A stretch of 41,489 bases of DNA, taken from positions 1 through 41,489 of IMG/VR virus record IMGVR_UViG_3300022752_000142. One strand, given 5' to 3'. The position numbers were made by a program, and so were the translations under genes. Source of the stretch: a virus. This document shows positions 1 to 11,000 of the stretch, piece after piece. The notes beneath the pieces were generated by a model. The model did not search any database and was not told the DNA's origin. It was given only the letters and a program-made list of their open reading frames with translations. Position 1 is the first letter of the stretch. Each line of letters opens with the position of its first letter.

Positions 1-1007
1 AGTATTACCCCAGCATTGGCATAAATTGCCTCACCTATAAAATCGTTTCTAACTCGTATACTATCTAATCCTAATACATTACCTGCAACTATAACATTAT
101 CTGTAAATGTTTTAATTCCACTGATATTTTGATTAGTAGATAAATCTACATAACTTCCTCCGCCACCTCCGCCTTCAGTAATATTATAGGTTGCTGTCGA
201 ATTTTTGAAATATAATTGATCACCAGACGCAAATAAACGGTGAATACCTGTAACATTAAGATTTATTTCACTATTAGCTTTTAGTAAAATATTAGCTTGT
301 GTAGTTACATTACCAAAATTAAGTTCTAATGTTCCTGTTTGTTTATTACTATCGCCGGTTGGATTAAATACTCCAATGGTCAAAATATTTGCAGAATTAG
401 GAACAGTGCCGCCTTGTGAATTTCCATAAATAGCTATCAAGCCATTTTCTGTCAAATATAAGGTCGGGCCTCCCGCACCAATCCCTTTAATAAAGACATT
501 TGATGATGTTCTTAAGTTTCCTGATACAAAAGTATTCGAGGCAGATAATGATATATTATTAGCAGTAGCTGTTCTTTGTAGTCCTAATAATACGTTTCCA
601 TTTACTGAAAATTCAAGTTGGTCTGAGCTATTATTATATGAAATACTTGTGTCAGATGTATCATTTAAATCATCAGTAAAGTTGATAGTCGCACCTGTTG
701 ATTTATTCAATACAACTATTGCATTTGCTCTAACATTATCTGCTAATACGCTATTGCCGAGTAATCTTAAATCACCTGAAAGACCTACTGTATTTGCATT
801 AAATAAATAGAATCCTGTGCCCACATTCCCTGACCAAGTATATCCTGGTCTAGATGCAGAATCAGTAGTATTAGCTAAAAATTGCCCAGTGAAATATAAA
901 TTACTGAAATTTCCATTAATTTTTTGAAAAGCTGATCTTAATGGATCACCTGTACCGTCATTAGCAGCTGAACCTACAAAAATAGCGTTCGTATTACTAG
1001 ATTGCAT
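1..1007 (-). CDS. Fibre-like virion structural protein, N-terminal part (runs off window)
   Basis: An open frame begins with ATG at 1007 and continues to the window edge without a stop, giving about 335 residues. Residues 10-40 carry the pattern GSAANDGTGDPLRSAFQKIN, a signature often found at the N-terminus of T4-like aquatic phage structural or fibre proteins (family knowledge). The rest is beta-strand rich, low in Cys and rich in Asn, Ser, Thr and Gly, as expected of a trimeric fibre shaft, with a poly-Gly stretch near residue 275. It is the last gene seen in the minus-strand tail operon and has its own TATAAATA promoter 33 bp upstream. The C-terminal receptor-binding part, if any, lies outside the window. 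Confidence 0.6.
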   Translation of the reverse strand, partial: MQSSNTNAIFVGSAANDGTGDPLRSAFQKINGNFSNLYFTGQFLANTTDSASRPGYTWSGNVGTGFYLFNANTVGLSGDLRLLGNSVLADNVRANAIVVLNKSTGATINFTDDLNDTSDTSISYNNSSDQLEFSVNGNVLLGLQRTATANNISLSASNTFVSGNLRTSSNVFIKGIGAGGPTLYLTENGLIAIYGNSQGGTVPNSANILTIGVFNPTGDSNKQTGTLELNFGNVTTQANILLKANSEINLNVTGIHRLFASGDQLYFKNSTATYNITEGGGGGGSYVDLSTNQNISGIKTFTDNVIVAGNVLGLDSIRVRNDFIGEAIYANAGVI

Positions 1008-1039
1008 TTATCTAAACCTGAAAGTTATTTTATTCAAAA

Positions 1040-1047
1040 TATTTATA
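1040..1047 (-). promoter_or_regulatory. T4-type late promoter for the fibre-like gene
   Basis: The minus strand reads TATAAATA, the exact T4 late promoter core, 33 bp before the ATG at 1007. The motif contains the TAA stop codon of the preceding gene (1043-1045). Confidence 0.65.
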
Positions 1048-2698
1048 CCGTCCTTGCTATATATTTACTTATGTACGGTGCTACTGTGGTACTTGATGAG
1101 AAAAACTCTATTTTAATTTTAAATGCTTTAAAACTTGTATATGTGATACCTAAACTAGTATAGGACAATCCCGATAATTTTTGATAAAAATCTTGTACAT
1201 AACTAAATTTATCTGTAGTTTCAACTAAATTAGGATCAATTTTTCTTGGTAATTCTATCCATGAATTTAAATCAATATTTGAATCTCCTACACCCAATAA
1301 TTTACAATATACTTTAATACTTGTACCCGCTGGTTTATTAATTAGTGTTTCTAAACTTAATCCTGTAAATTCTTGTTGATCGTCTACAGTAATAGTTTTA
1401 GAATAATATGTAGATAAGGCAGTTGATGATGTAGACCCTAAAACTCTTTTATATACTAAAGTATTTAACGATTCTAAGTCAATTACTGGGCTAACATCAG
1501 GACTTTGATTAGTGAAAAATGTTTTAAGTTTTATATCTCCGGCCGCGGATGCAGTCTTTTGAGCATTGAAAAATATTTCATAATCGGTTTGAAGATCTCT
1601 ATAATTAACAAAACTTGCCCCCTCTTTGGTTTTAACTTGAAAAGAAATAGCGTTTTTATCAGCAATTTCAAAACGAGGAGCTCTTAATTTTAATACGTCA
1701 AAATACTGAGTAATTGATTCTGTTTTAGAAGAAAGTTCAAAATTTACAGAACCAGTATCAAATTTTGCTCTATTTAATACAAAACATATATCAGTATTTT
1801 TATTTGGTGTGCCTATATTATTGTAAGGAAATAAATTACCTACACCTGAAATTCTAGTTACTTTATTTGTATCACCATATTTTGTTGTACCGAATGTGCC
1901 GGAGAATAAAGAATATTCCGAAGTATCAGTCATTATACAAATAGCATACTCCTGCCCTTGTTTCAAATATATAGGATGTTTGAAAGTGAAAGTGGTATTT
2001 TTAGTAGAATCAATTCCTAAACTAGGTGTAGTTGGAACCAACACTGAATTAGGTAGCTTTCGTACATAAGAACCAGAAATAGCCGAACCAGTACTAGGTC
2101 TACCATTTTGTACTGATCTTAATTCAATAGAAACTGGAAAAGTATTACTTTTGGTATAGAAATATAAATCCAATGATGTAACAAATATACCAAATGGATA
2201 TGCCGCAGCATCGACATAAAAGGTTTGAAATAACGGGTCAACTGGTATTTGGGAACCAATTATAGATCTACCCAAACTTAAAGTATCAGTTCTTGTAGCA
2301 TCCGCTGACACTGAAAGAAATTGTTCCCCTCTTAGTACACCAAGATTATCACTCACTCTAAAAGTGGCGGTTGCAAAGGATTTACTATATGCAAAATTAG
2401 TGTTACTATCACCAAATTGCAATTCTAACGAACCAGTGGGAAAATTTAATACTGTATCACTAGGGATAACGATTTGCCCCGTAGCATCTCCAAAACTATC
2501 AGTCTCGATAGCAACACCAAAATTTCCACCCGTAGGTTTAGTATAACTACTAATGGGTTTGCCATTAATAAAAGAATAAAATTTTTGCTTAGGTGGAAGA
2601 TTTGTTAATTCAAAATCTATAACTACTGATTCAACTATAGCAGTTGAATCAAAAAATTCGTTTGGACCACCTGGATCTGAATCTGAACCGTCACTCAT
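1043..2698 (-). CDS. Virion structural protein, downstream companion of the DUF4815 protein
   Basis: 551 residues, no signal peptide or membrane segment, beta-rich. Residues 1-15 are acidic and Gly/Ser rich. The middle part (about 155-300) reads like a jelly-roll or carbohydrate-binding sandwich, with phrases such as DLYFYTKSNTFPVSIELR and YLKQGQEYAICIMTD. I recognise no enzyme motif. It starts 12 bp after the DUF4815 gene in the same operon, between baseplate genes and a fibre gene, so a baseplate-periphery or fibre-attachment role is inferred. It may correspond to a C-terminal region that other phages carry in one polypeptide with DUF4815, but I cannot test this here. Confidence 0.55.
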   Translation of the reverse strand: MSDGSDSDPGGPNEFFDSTAIVESVVIDFELTNLPPKQKFYSFINGKPISSYTKPTGGNFGVAIETDSFGDATGQIVIPSDTVLNFPTGSLELQFGDSNTNFAYSKSFATATFRVSDNLGVLRGEQFLSVSADATRTDTLSLGRSIIGSQIPVDPLFQTFYVDAAAYPFGIFVTSLDLYFYTKSNTFPVSIELRSVQNGRPSTGSAISGSYVRKLPNSVLVPTTPSLGIDSTKNTTFTFKHPIYLKQGQEYAICIMTDTSEYSLFSGTFGTTKYGDTNKVTRISGVGNLFPYNNIGTPNKNTDICFVLNRAKFDTGSVNFELSSKTESITQYFDVLKLRAPRFEIADKNAISFQVKTKEGASFVNYRDLQTDYEIFFNAQKTASAAGDIKLKTFFTNQSPDVSPVIDLESLNTLVYKRVLGSTSSTALSTYYSKTITVDDQQEFTGLSLETLINKPAGTSIKVYCKLLGVGDSNIDLNSWIELPRKIDPNLVETTDKFSYVQDFYQKLSGLSYTSLGITYTSFKAFKIKIEFFSSSTTVAPYISKYIARTV

Positions 2699-2710
2699 CT
2701 ATTATCCTTT

Positions 2711-5700
2711 CTATTCTTCTATATCTTTAATTCTAGATACTCTTAACCTTGAGAAATTTATTCCATCTGCAGGAGTACCATACGCAGTTTTTACCTCAAC
2801 TTGTAAAGCATTTTTTAATGTTTCCGCGTCTGAAGATAGATTAGTATTGATTACTGTAGATATATCTGCAGTAGATCCTGTAAGTGTTTGATTCAAGTTA
2901 TTAAATGAAATACTTGAATATGTGGGTAGTTGAGTTTGAGCAATCGAAGAATCCAAGCCATTTGTTAATGTTTGATTAATTAAAGGAGATGCTTGAGGTG
3001 TGATAATTAATCTACCTTGGAATGATTTAATTTCAGAAGGATTAATAGTCAGTGGGCCATCAGGTGAAGCTTCTAGATTTCTAATTATGGAATCCGTTGT
3101 ATAATTCATAGTAATAATATTAGAAGAATTAGTAATACTAGAAGTAGTATCTAATGTATAAGTTTGAGTATCCGCTTTCAATCCTGGACCTAAAGAGCCA
3201 GAATTCACATCGTAGGTTGCAGTTGTTAGCGTGGTATCTATAAATCTAGAGGGTACAGAATTAGTAAAAAAATCTTCTGTAAAATAACTCTTGACAGTAA
3301 AAGGTGTTCTATCAGGCGCATCATCAGTAATATATGTTACTTTATTACCAGCATTAACAACCTTAGATACTAATATAGTTAAATCATTGATTCTTCTTTC
3401 TAATGCTGCTATATCCTTCATAGTATATCTACGTCTAGGAATAAGATTTATTCTTATTTCATTTTTGTTAGTAGTATATGGGGCAATAGAAGCAACACCT
3501 AAAATTATTTCCTCTGAATCATCCAGATTTAAAATAGGAGCGGGTGCTGTAATTCCAGGTTTTCCAGGGTGTACTATAATTTTGCCATATTTATTCAATG
3601 TAATGGAATCAGTTCTTGGTACATAAAAAGATACATCAGCACTTAAAGGATATTCTGAATAATTCGCAGGAATGATAGCTGGATCTAGTACAAAATCCGT
3701 TTTATCATCGACTCTTCTAGGTCTAAAATCAATCACATCTGTTAGAGGTATATATCCACCATCTTCATTTTTATAGATAGGAATATTACTATATTCTATA
3801 CCTGCGTTTGTATAAGTATTTGCTACGATAGGCCCCGTGCCCGTGTGAGTAAAGTAATTAAAAATGACAGCCACATTACTAAAACTTGCGCTGTAACTAG
3901 TTAAATTTGCAACTCTGCCGTGGTCGTAATAACTATCTCTTTGTCCATTATCTAGTTCAAAATTGGATAATGGATCGGCTCCTAGAGGAGAAAAATTAGC
4001 AGAGTTGAAAGCAGCATCACCTGTCCCTGTTTGAGTAACGTTGCAGTAATAGATCACATTATTATGACCAACTACATTACCTTTTTTATAATCTGTAGCT
4101 GCAGCCCACATTCCTACAAATGTATTTGATGCAGGTAAAGTATTGGCGTATACCAAATTAAATACATCACTTTTTGTCAAAGAAACATATGCATTACCTA
4201 CATTGCCTGTTCTTAAAAAATCTAAAAGATTTATCTTACTAGTTAAAGTTTTAGTTCTATATGAAACGTCTCCGTATTGACCTCGAACTCTAACTGTATA
4301 AAGAACATCAGCTACACCATTAAATCCTGCATCCCCTGTATTAATAAGAAGTTGCTGCGATGTACTTAAAGAAGCTACTGCAGGAGTTAAATTATATTGA
4401 CCTTTTAAGGTAGTACCTGTAGCACCACTTACCACTGTCATTGTATAATTTGTATTTAATGTATCACCTGTTAAATTTCCTGCTCCTGTTGATCCAACGA
4501 AAAACTCATTACTAGATAAGGAAATTGTCGCACTGCCTGAGGCAAACGATTGATTTTTACTTGTTTTTCTATAATAGTATTCAAGAGAATTAGGATGAAC
4601 TCCTGCTACCCTAGAATTCAGCAGCCCGAAAAATGAATTTTTTCTTTCAGTATTAAAAAGTTGTGTGCCGTCAGTAACTCTAGCAAATGATTGATTATTT
4701 ACATTTGCTCTGAATACAAAATTACCACTTATATTTGCAGCAAAAGATCTTGCATTCGCGAAAGTATTAGTTTCCATATTAACTCTATGGAAATATAATT
4801 TGTAAACTTTACTGTTGCCTATAGATTTTTCTTCATCAAAATCTATAGATTTAATAGTAGCAGTACCTATTCTATTCTTTTGGTCGTAACTGCCATGTAT
4901 TTCAACATTTGCATAAATGTCCACATTCCCTGGATTAATAATACTATTTGCAAAATTTTCCACTAATGTATACTTACCAAATTTGGTAGCTATTGAACTT
5001 GCAGTTGTAACTTTAGTATCTCTTGCTTTACCTATTAAAAACTTTTGGGGCGAAACTTTAACTAAATTACCACCAATAAAATATGTTCCGCCTTTTGTCA
5101 CATATGTCACATTCGAAGAAGCAACGGAAAATTCTGTTTGAAACCCTAGTGGATTTACTGCATAATTTCCAGACTCAAGATAAGTTCTTTCTGCTAATTC
5201 TTTACTAATACCACTTTGTACAGATACTCTATTAACATACTGAGAATATTCGCCTAAATAGTTTTTAACTGGAATAAAATTATCATATAATCCTCTATCT
5301 GGATTATTATTAGTATCTAAATCAACTGCTACGTATGTTACATTTGCTTTTAATCTATCAGCACCAGGTGCAAAATAATTCGTTGAACCTACGGCAGGAT
5401 CTAATAACTCTGGATTATCTACATAATCCAAATTTTGAAATTCTAAATCTATACCTATACCTTTGTATGAACTTAAGTTGTACTTGTCTGCAACAATATT
5501 AGCAGAAGGAGTTTGTACAAAAAATCCGTTTTTATAGACTATACCTGAGGTAGCATTAACGTATAAAGGTATTTGGGTAGATTCTCTAATAAATTCTATA
5601 GTACCAGAGACCGTAGCACTAGCGGGTTTATTAAGTTCTAATTCAGTAGTAGATACTACCTTTGCTACATACAATCCTGTATCATAATCATTAATTAACA

Positions 5701-6313
5701 AGCTAGGATGATTAACATAATCACCTGCCTTAATAGTGGAAGTAGGTGTTGGTAAAGTAAGAACTTTTGAAAATTGATCTACAGATGCTGAAACACTAAC
5801 TATTGTGTTAGATAATGTATTAGTTTGATATACTCCAGAAATGAAATAAGAATTTATGGCAGCGTTTACTGTATTATGAAATCTCAGAGTTTCATTAGAT
5901 TTAGTAATTCCGTTTTTAGATCTACCTTGGTCCCCTGTTCCTATCCAATTAATTATAATTGTAGGAGGATCACCATCATTAGGAGAGTTAGCTTCAAAAA
6001 CTGATACTACTTTACCTACTACGTTAGAATTTGCTCCACCTACGTATAGATTTAAGTAATTAGATACAGTTGCTGTATTAGCTAATCTTATGGATCTAGC
6101 ATTAGGATTTTCTGTTATCGAAGCACCTTGTATAACTATACCGTCATCTACAATGTAATCACCAAGTGAAGAAATTTGATTTTGTAGTATAGTTTGTAAT
6201 TGAGTCAATTCCCTAGCTTGAACTGCTTGACCAGGTTTAAATAGAATACGATGAAAGCCATCCTCAGGATCATAATCATCGTAATATGGAGATAATTTTG
6301 TAATTACAGACAT
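2711..6313 (-). CDS. DUF4815-type baseplate/tail structural protein
   Basis: 1200 residues. The N-terminus (YYDDYDP, then a phrase like HRILFKPGQAVQARELTQLQ at about residues 21-40) is the hallmark of the DUF4815 family of T4-like aquatic phage virion proteins. The central part repeats short beta motifs. Residues about 733-775 look like an inserted carbohydrate-binding module of the CBM5/12 type (MWAAATDYKKGNVVGHNNVI followed by YYC). The part after 790 (FELDNGQRDSYYDHGR) returns to the family pattern. It follows the gp8-like gene by 10 bp and is presumably part of the outer baseplate linking to fibres. There is no catalytic motif. The exact T4 equivalent is uncertain, perhaps the gp9/gp10 position. 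Confidence 0.7.
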   Translation of the reverse strand: MSVITKLSPYYDDYDPEDGFHRILFKPGQAVQARELTQLQTILQNQISSLGDYIVDDGIVIQGASITENPNARSIRLANTATVSNYLNLYVGGANSNVVGKVVSVFEANSPNDGDPPTIIINWIGTGDQGRSKNGITKSNETLRFHNTVNAAINSYFISGVYQTNTLSNTIVSVSASVDQFSKVLTLPTPTSTIKAGDYVNHPSLLINDYDTGLYVAKVVSTTELELNKPASATVSGTIEFIRESTQIPLYVNATSGIVYKNGFFVQTPSANIVADKYNLSSYKGIGIDLEFQNLDYVDNPELLDPAVGSTNYFAPGADRLKANVTYVAVDLDTNNNPDRGLYDNFIPVKNYLGEYSQYVNRVSVQSGISKELAERTYLESGNYAVNPLGFQTEFSVASSNVTYVTKGGTYFIGGNLVKVSPQKFLIGKARDTKVTTASSIATKFGKYTLVENFANSIINPGNVDIYANVEIHGSYDQKNRIGTATIKSIDFDEEKSIGNSKVYKLYFHRVNMETNTFANARSFAANISGNFVFRANVNNQSFARVTDGTQLFNTERKNSFFGLLNSRVAGVHPNSLEYYYRKTSKNQSFASGSATISLSSNEFFVGSTGAGNLTGDTLNTNYTMTVVSGATGTTLKGQYNLTPAVASLSTSQQLLINTGDAGFNGVADVLYTVRVRGQYGDVSYRTKTLTSKINLLDFLRTGNVGNAYVSLTKSDVFNLVYANTLPASNTFVGMWAAATDYKKGNVVGHNNVIYYCNVTQTGTGDAAFNSANFSPLGADPLSNFELDNGQRDSYYDHGRVANLTSYSASFSNVAVIFNYFTHTGTGPIVANTYTNAGIEYSNIPIYKNEDGGYIPLTDVIDFRPRRVDDKTDFVLDPAIIPANYSEYPLSADVSFYVPRTDSITLNKYGKIIVHPGKPGITAPAPILNLDDSEEIILGVASIAPYTTNKNEIRINLIPRRRYTMKDIAALERRINDLTILVSKVVNAGNKVTYITDDAPDRTPFTVKSYFTEDFFTNSVPSRFIDTTLTTATYDVNSGSLGPGLKADTQTYTLDTTSSITNSSNIITMNYTTDSIIRNLEASPDGPLTINPSEIKSFQGRLIITPQASPLINQTLTNGLDSSIAQTQLPTYSSISFNNLNQTLTGSTADISTVINTNLSSDAETLKNALQVEVKTAYGTPADGINFSRLRVSRIKDIEE

Positions 6314-6323
6314 TTATTTCTTC

Positions 6324-8009
6324 TTAGAATTTAAATACAATGTTGAATGTTTCAGTTTGTGCGGGGTCTTTATTAATGACAGCCCTATTATCTACAAATA
6401 AAAATTGCCCACTGTCATGATAAACATCTGGCGAATTAATTGTTGATACTACACCTATGGCGCTTGAATGAGAACCTCTAATTCTTTCGCCAGGTAAAAA
6501 AGATGTAAAATTATTTGTTGAATCTTTGGATTGTATGTATCTAATATATTTATTATCACTTGATACAGAAACAACAAAAGCATTCGCTCCAGATATATTT
6601 CCTGTTATGTATTCATCTGCAACAAAAAATGTATTAGAATTACTTAGTAAATTAATAGAATAGTTACCATTAATTGTTGCTACAGTAGCAACAGAATCAG
6701 TATTTCTAATAATAGGATTTTTTAACAACCCAATTCTTCTGTAAGATCTTATTGGAAAATTGGTTTCACTATAAGCAAGATTAGTATATACCATTGCATA
6801 ATAAGCACCCAATTCATTTTTAGGATCATATCCATGACCACCATATGGACCAATTACCGCCCTACCTTTCGCTCCGCTACCTGCGTTTAGACCAACAATA
6901 GTAACATTTGCTATTCTATAATTATTTCCAGGGGTAATAATATTAAATCCTACTATAGAGTTACTAACAACATTAGCATTAGCTCTAGCAGTACCATCTC
7001 CATCGCCAGTTATGGTAACAACTACATCTGCAGTATTAATATAATTACTACCGCTGTTTATAACAACTATATTTTCTATAGCGCCGTCTTGAGCAGAATT
7101 CACTACGGTAGATTCAAAATCTACAGGCATATATGCATTAGTAATAAATTTAGCTTGATCTCCCGCATCTATAGTGTACATGTATTTCCATTTATAACCA
7201 TCAGCAGTTTTAAATGTAGTTGCGCTAGTACCCAAAGGTTCTATTGTTGATGAAACAGTGCTATTTGATATACATTTATAAACATTATATTCAGAATTAA
7301 GTACATAAAAAGCGTTACCCATTAGCTTGGGAATAGTATCATCATATTGCAAATAAGTTGTGCCTGAGGACCAACTATGTTTCGGTACCACTAACTTGAT
7401 ATCATTGGTATTTACTCTTTTAAGAGAAATAATTTCATCCCAGTAAAGATATTCTTTAGTTCCCAAATTAACTATATCAACGTTTCTATCCTCTCCAGGA
7501 ACAAAATAATTTAATTCGACATTTCTTCTAGTTAAAGTTCCATTGTCTATTGCACTTGCCCAATATTGTAGTTCTCCAGAATCTGCATCTCTCAAGTAAT
7601 AATTCAAAAATAGATTAGAAACAAATTCTGTATTAGACGCACTGGAAAAAACGCTTGCTATATTAAGATCAGGAATATATTCACTAGTCCATTTATTTGG
7701 CCTACCCGAGGTGAAGTAAAGAGAATTTATTACATTACCTTCACCTTGTAAAAAAGTTTCTATTTCTATTTGACGCCTCGAGGCAGCACCACTTGATAGT
7801 ACAGACAACCAATAAGCCAATCCTGGGGCATCAGGTGCTCTACCAAAATAGTATTCATAAAGTTCCGTCATAAAATCTGTATCAACACCTACGAATGTGC
7901 CAGCAATATTAATATCCTGAGGAACGTTTTTAGAAGTAATAACATCAAATTCATTAATAAATGATTCTGCTACGAATACTTTGTTTTTATTGGTTATAAA
8001 TGCTGCCAT
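6324..8009 (-). CDS. gp8: Baseplate wedge protein, gp8-like, with two DUF4214 domains
   Basis: 561 residues, against 334 for T4 gp8. The core after residue about 185 (EYLYWDEIISLKRVN, then TADGYKWKYMYTIDAGDQAK at about 270) matches the pattern of aquatic T4-like gp8 wedge proteins. The extra length is at the front: two copies of a helical module with the DUF4214 signature, at about 45-92 (YYFGRAPDAPGLAYWLSVL) and about 127-172 (YYLRDADSGELQYW). The gene lies between the gp7-like and DUF4815 genes, as expected for gp8. DUF4214 is normally seen in bacterial surface and secreted proteins, so its use here as a baseplate decoration is unusual. Confidence 0.7.
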   Translation of the reverse strand: MAAFITNKNKVFVAESFINEFDVITSKNVPQDINIAGTFVGVDTDFMTELYEYYFGRAPDAPGLAYWLSVLSSGAASRRQIEIETFLQGEGNVINSLYFTSGRPNKWTSEYIPDLNIASVFSSASNTEFVSNLFLNYYLRDADSGELQYWASAIDNGTLTRRNVELNYFVPGEDRNVDIVNLGTKEYLYWDEIISLKRVNTNDIKLVVPKHSWSSGTTYLQYDDTIPKLMGNAFYVLNSEYNVYKCISNSTVSSTIEPLGTSATTFKTADGYKWKYMYTIDAGDQAKFITNAYMPVDFESTVVNSAQDGAIENIVVINSGSNYINTADVVVTITGDGDGTARANANVVSNSIVGFNIITPGNNYRIANVTIVGLNAGSGAKGRAVIGPYGGHGYDPKNELGAYYAMVYTNLAYSETNFPIRSYRRIGLLKNPIIRNTDSVATVATINGNYSINLLSNSNTFFVADEYITGNISGANAFVVSVSSDNKYIRYIQSKDSTNNFTSFLPGERIRGSHSSAIGVVSTINSPDVYHDSGQFLFVDNRAVINKDPAQTETFNIVFKF

Positions 8010-8028
8010 GTGTAAATAAAAATATTTA

Positions 8029-11000
8029 TTAGGTTATAGTTGACTCTGTACCATTAACAGTTACTGATCCTCCGAAATCTACTAAATTATCAGCAATTGA
8101 TTCTATAGTATATTCAGAAAAAACACCTTTTCCTACCGGATGCACAAGAGATTTATTAACATCGAACCACAAATCCATGTCTAGATCTGTCTTTAAAGCA
8201 TACGAGAACGGTTGAAATTTTACAGGGTCGCTATCAGAAAGTCCTCGATCTCTACCTTGAAAAACTGCCATATCTGAAACAATACTTTGTCCATCACGCC
8301 AATTTCCTACATACGATCCAATAACACCTGTTGACACTATCAAATTCGCTGGTCCAGTGTAAGTTACATATAGGTAACCGCTTGTAATTACTGCATCATT
8401 AAATGTCAGATCAGAAGTATAATAAGTGTTATCAGATGTAATCGTAGTAGTATCAGAAGTAATAACTATACTAGTAGTACTAGGGCCCGCTGCTTGCACA
8501 GTAAATTCATTTTTCTTTTTAACAGTGAGTATCGTATAAGTTTGGTTAGTTCCATTCAAATAACTTTGAGAATTACCAGAAAATTTTATAGTAACATTAT
8601 CCCCCGGTACCAATCCATGATTAAATTGTAACTTAGCATATACCACATTACTCGTATCAGTATAATAATTTCCTCGGATTTTTACTACCGGTGTATAGAT
8701 ATCAGCAAAAGGCGAAGTAGATACTTTGTATGTAAGAAAATTTAGATTAGCATAAGTATAAACAGCAGGATCTAAATTACTTACAGCTTCTTTATTTCCT
8801 TCTATATAATTTCTGTCTATGTAAACTACATTAGAAGTTGGTATATTTTTATGTATCGGAGAAAAATCTGTACCTGCATTCATAAACTCTATACCATATT
8901 TTTGAGTTTTAGCATTTCCTTGCCTGGTGTCACCGATATAATTATCTATAATTAAAAGATTAGATGTGCCGTCAAACGCTATGCCAGATTTGCTCCAATA
9001 CTGAGGATTAATACTTATGCTAGTATTAGCACCATTATTGTATACTATACAATTGGCAATAGTAATATTATTTGAAAAGGGTTCTATTTTGATACCAGTT
9101 AATCCATTATTATAAAATACGCCTTTGGATACAAATATATTGTTACCCCTGAAATCTGTACCAGATTCAGAATTATTAAAACATTGAACATCCTGTATAA
9201 AAACGTTTTGAATATTTGCGGAATAATTTCCAAAAATTCCTACACTGCCCAATGCGCCTGACGGCCAATTGGGATACAATATTAATCCATTGTTATAAAA
9301 TCTTCCACCGTAAATATATACATTACTAGTGGCAAATGTCAATCCATCACCATCATTATAACTGCTCTCACAATTTAAATAATAATGATTGCCTATGTTT
9401 CCAGAAGTGTCACTGCCGTTCCAAAATCCAGATTGAAGATTACCACTAAATTCCACTTTACAATTTTTCGCTAAATTGTTCTGGGAATTAGAAAATCCTA
9501 TACCTATTCCATAAACATTAGAAACATGTACTCTATCTAAAATAATATTATTTGATAAGTAAGTTACTATACCATAATTTTCATCTAAACTACTTGTGGT
9601 ATTAGCATATTCTTTATTTCCTTCCACTTTTAAATTATAAAAATATACATTAGAATTCAAAACATTTCTAAAAACTAAATTAGTAAGTCTCGCAGGACTA
9701 CTCTGTTTTTTAACTATAGATGATATTCCATCGCCTATTATTGAAACGTTGGAAGGAACATTTAAGTAATTAGAAATTATATAAGTACCTGTAGGAATAT
9801 AAACATTTGCTCTACCTAATGTAGTTGCAAGTGTTCCTGCATTAGTAAGAGCAGTTTGAATGGCAGTTTCATCAATAGTAGTGCCGTCACCTGTTGCATT
9901 ATAAGGAGCAGATTTCACATTCAAAGATTTACTTCGATCAACTGGCGGTATAAAAAATTTTGACGGGATAGGAAATGAATTAGATTGAATAATATCAGGA
10001 ACTACAAAACCATTAGCTTTTGCTTCAAACCTAGACAATTTTATTTCTCGAATGGCTCCTAGTCTATTCAAATCACCTGTATCTTTAACTTTGGTAACGA
10101 TCCCTTTAGCATAATATCCTTTATCTTCCACTACAACAGTATCCCCAACCTTGTATCCGAAACCGCCATTTATGATACTTATTCCTGTTACAATATTTAA
10201 AATTCTTGCCTGAGGAGAAACAGTTTCTCCCACAACAAAAGTATCATATTCAACTTGTCTTTTAGTTAACGCTCTTTTATCAATTAAATCTGTCCAATAG
10301 TCTAATTCTATTGTGGCAGGGGTTCTTTCGAAATAGGTAGTATACAGTAAAGAAACAAAACTTCTATTATTACCAGAAAATGTTTTAGTTAAATTTTGAT
10401 CAGGGATATTAGTTTTTGATACAATTTTTACGCCAACTACTATTTCATTTGATAAAAATGTCCCAATAACTGATCCTCTTTGTAGTGTTAGTTCATACAC
10501 ATCCAAGTTATTTTCGTAATATTGTACTACATTTTCAACTATAGCTGTAGCACCAGAAGTTTGTCCTCGTATAGTAGTACTTTTCAAATCAAAAGTATTT
10601 CCACCTGTACTTACTACTTTCATCACAAGATTTTCTATCCATGATGAATTTGATGCTTTTAGTACTTTTTCAAAAGGATAAGATACCGATACATTCGCAT
10701 TATATAAAATTCTAAATAGATATTCAAAAGATCCTATGTTACCTTTAGATTTGAAAAAATCCCTTAGATATTTTATGACAATTTTCTTATTAGCAACTAT
10801 GGATAAAGGTAATTCAGGTCCATAGTTTAATAAAAACGTATTAATTAAATTATCAATAGTTTGATCTATGTCTCTATATTTTCTCGCATTTTGTATTAAT
10901 TCTTGAGCATTACTATCTTGCTCTAAAAATTTATAATATTTTTCTAAAAATGTCACAAACAAGGCATAGTCGCCTCTGACAAATTCAGGCAACTGAGAGA

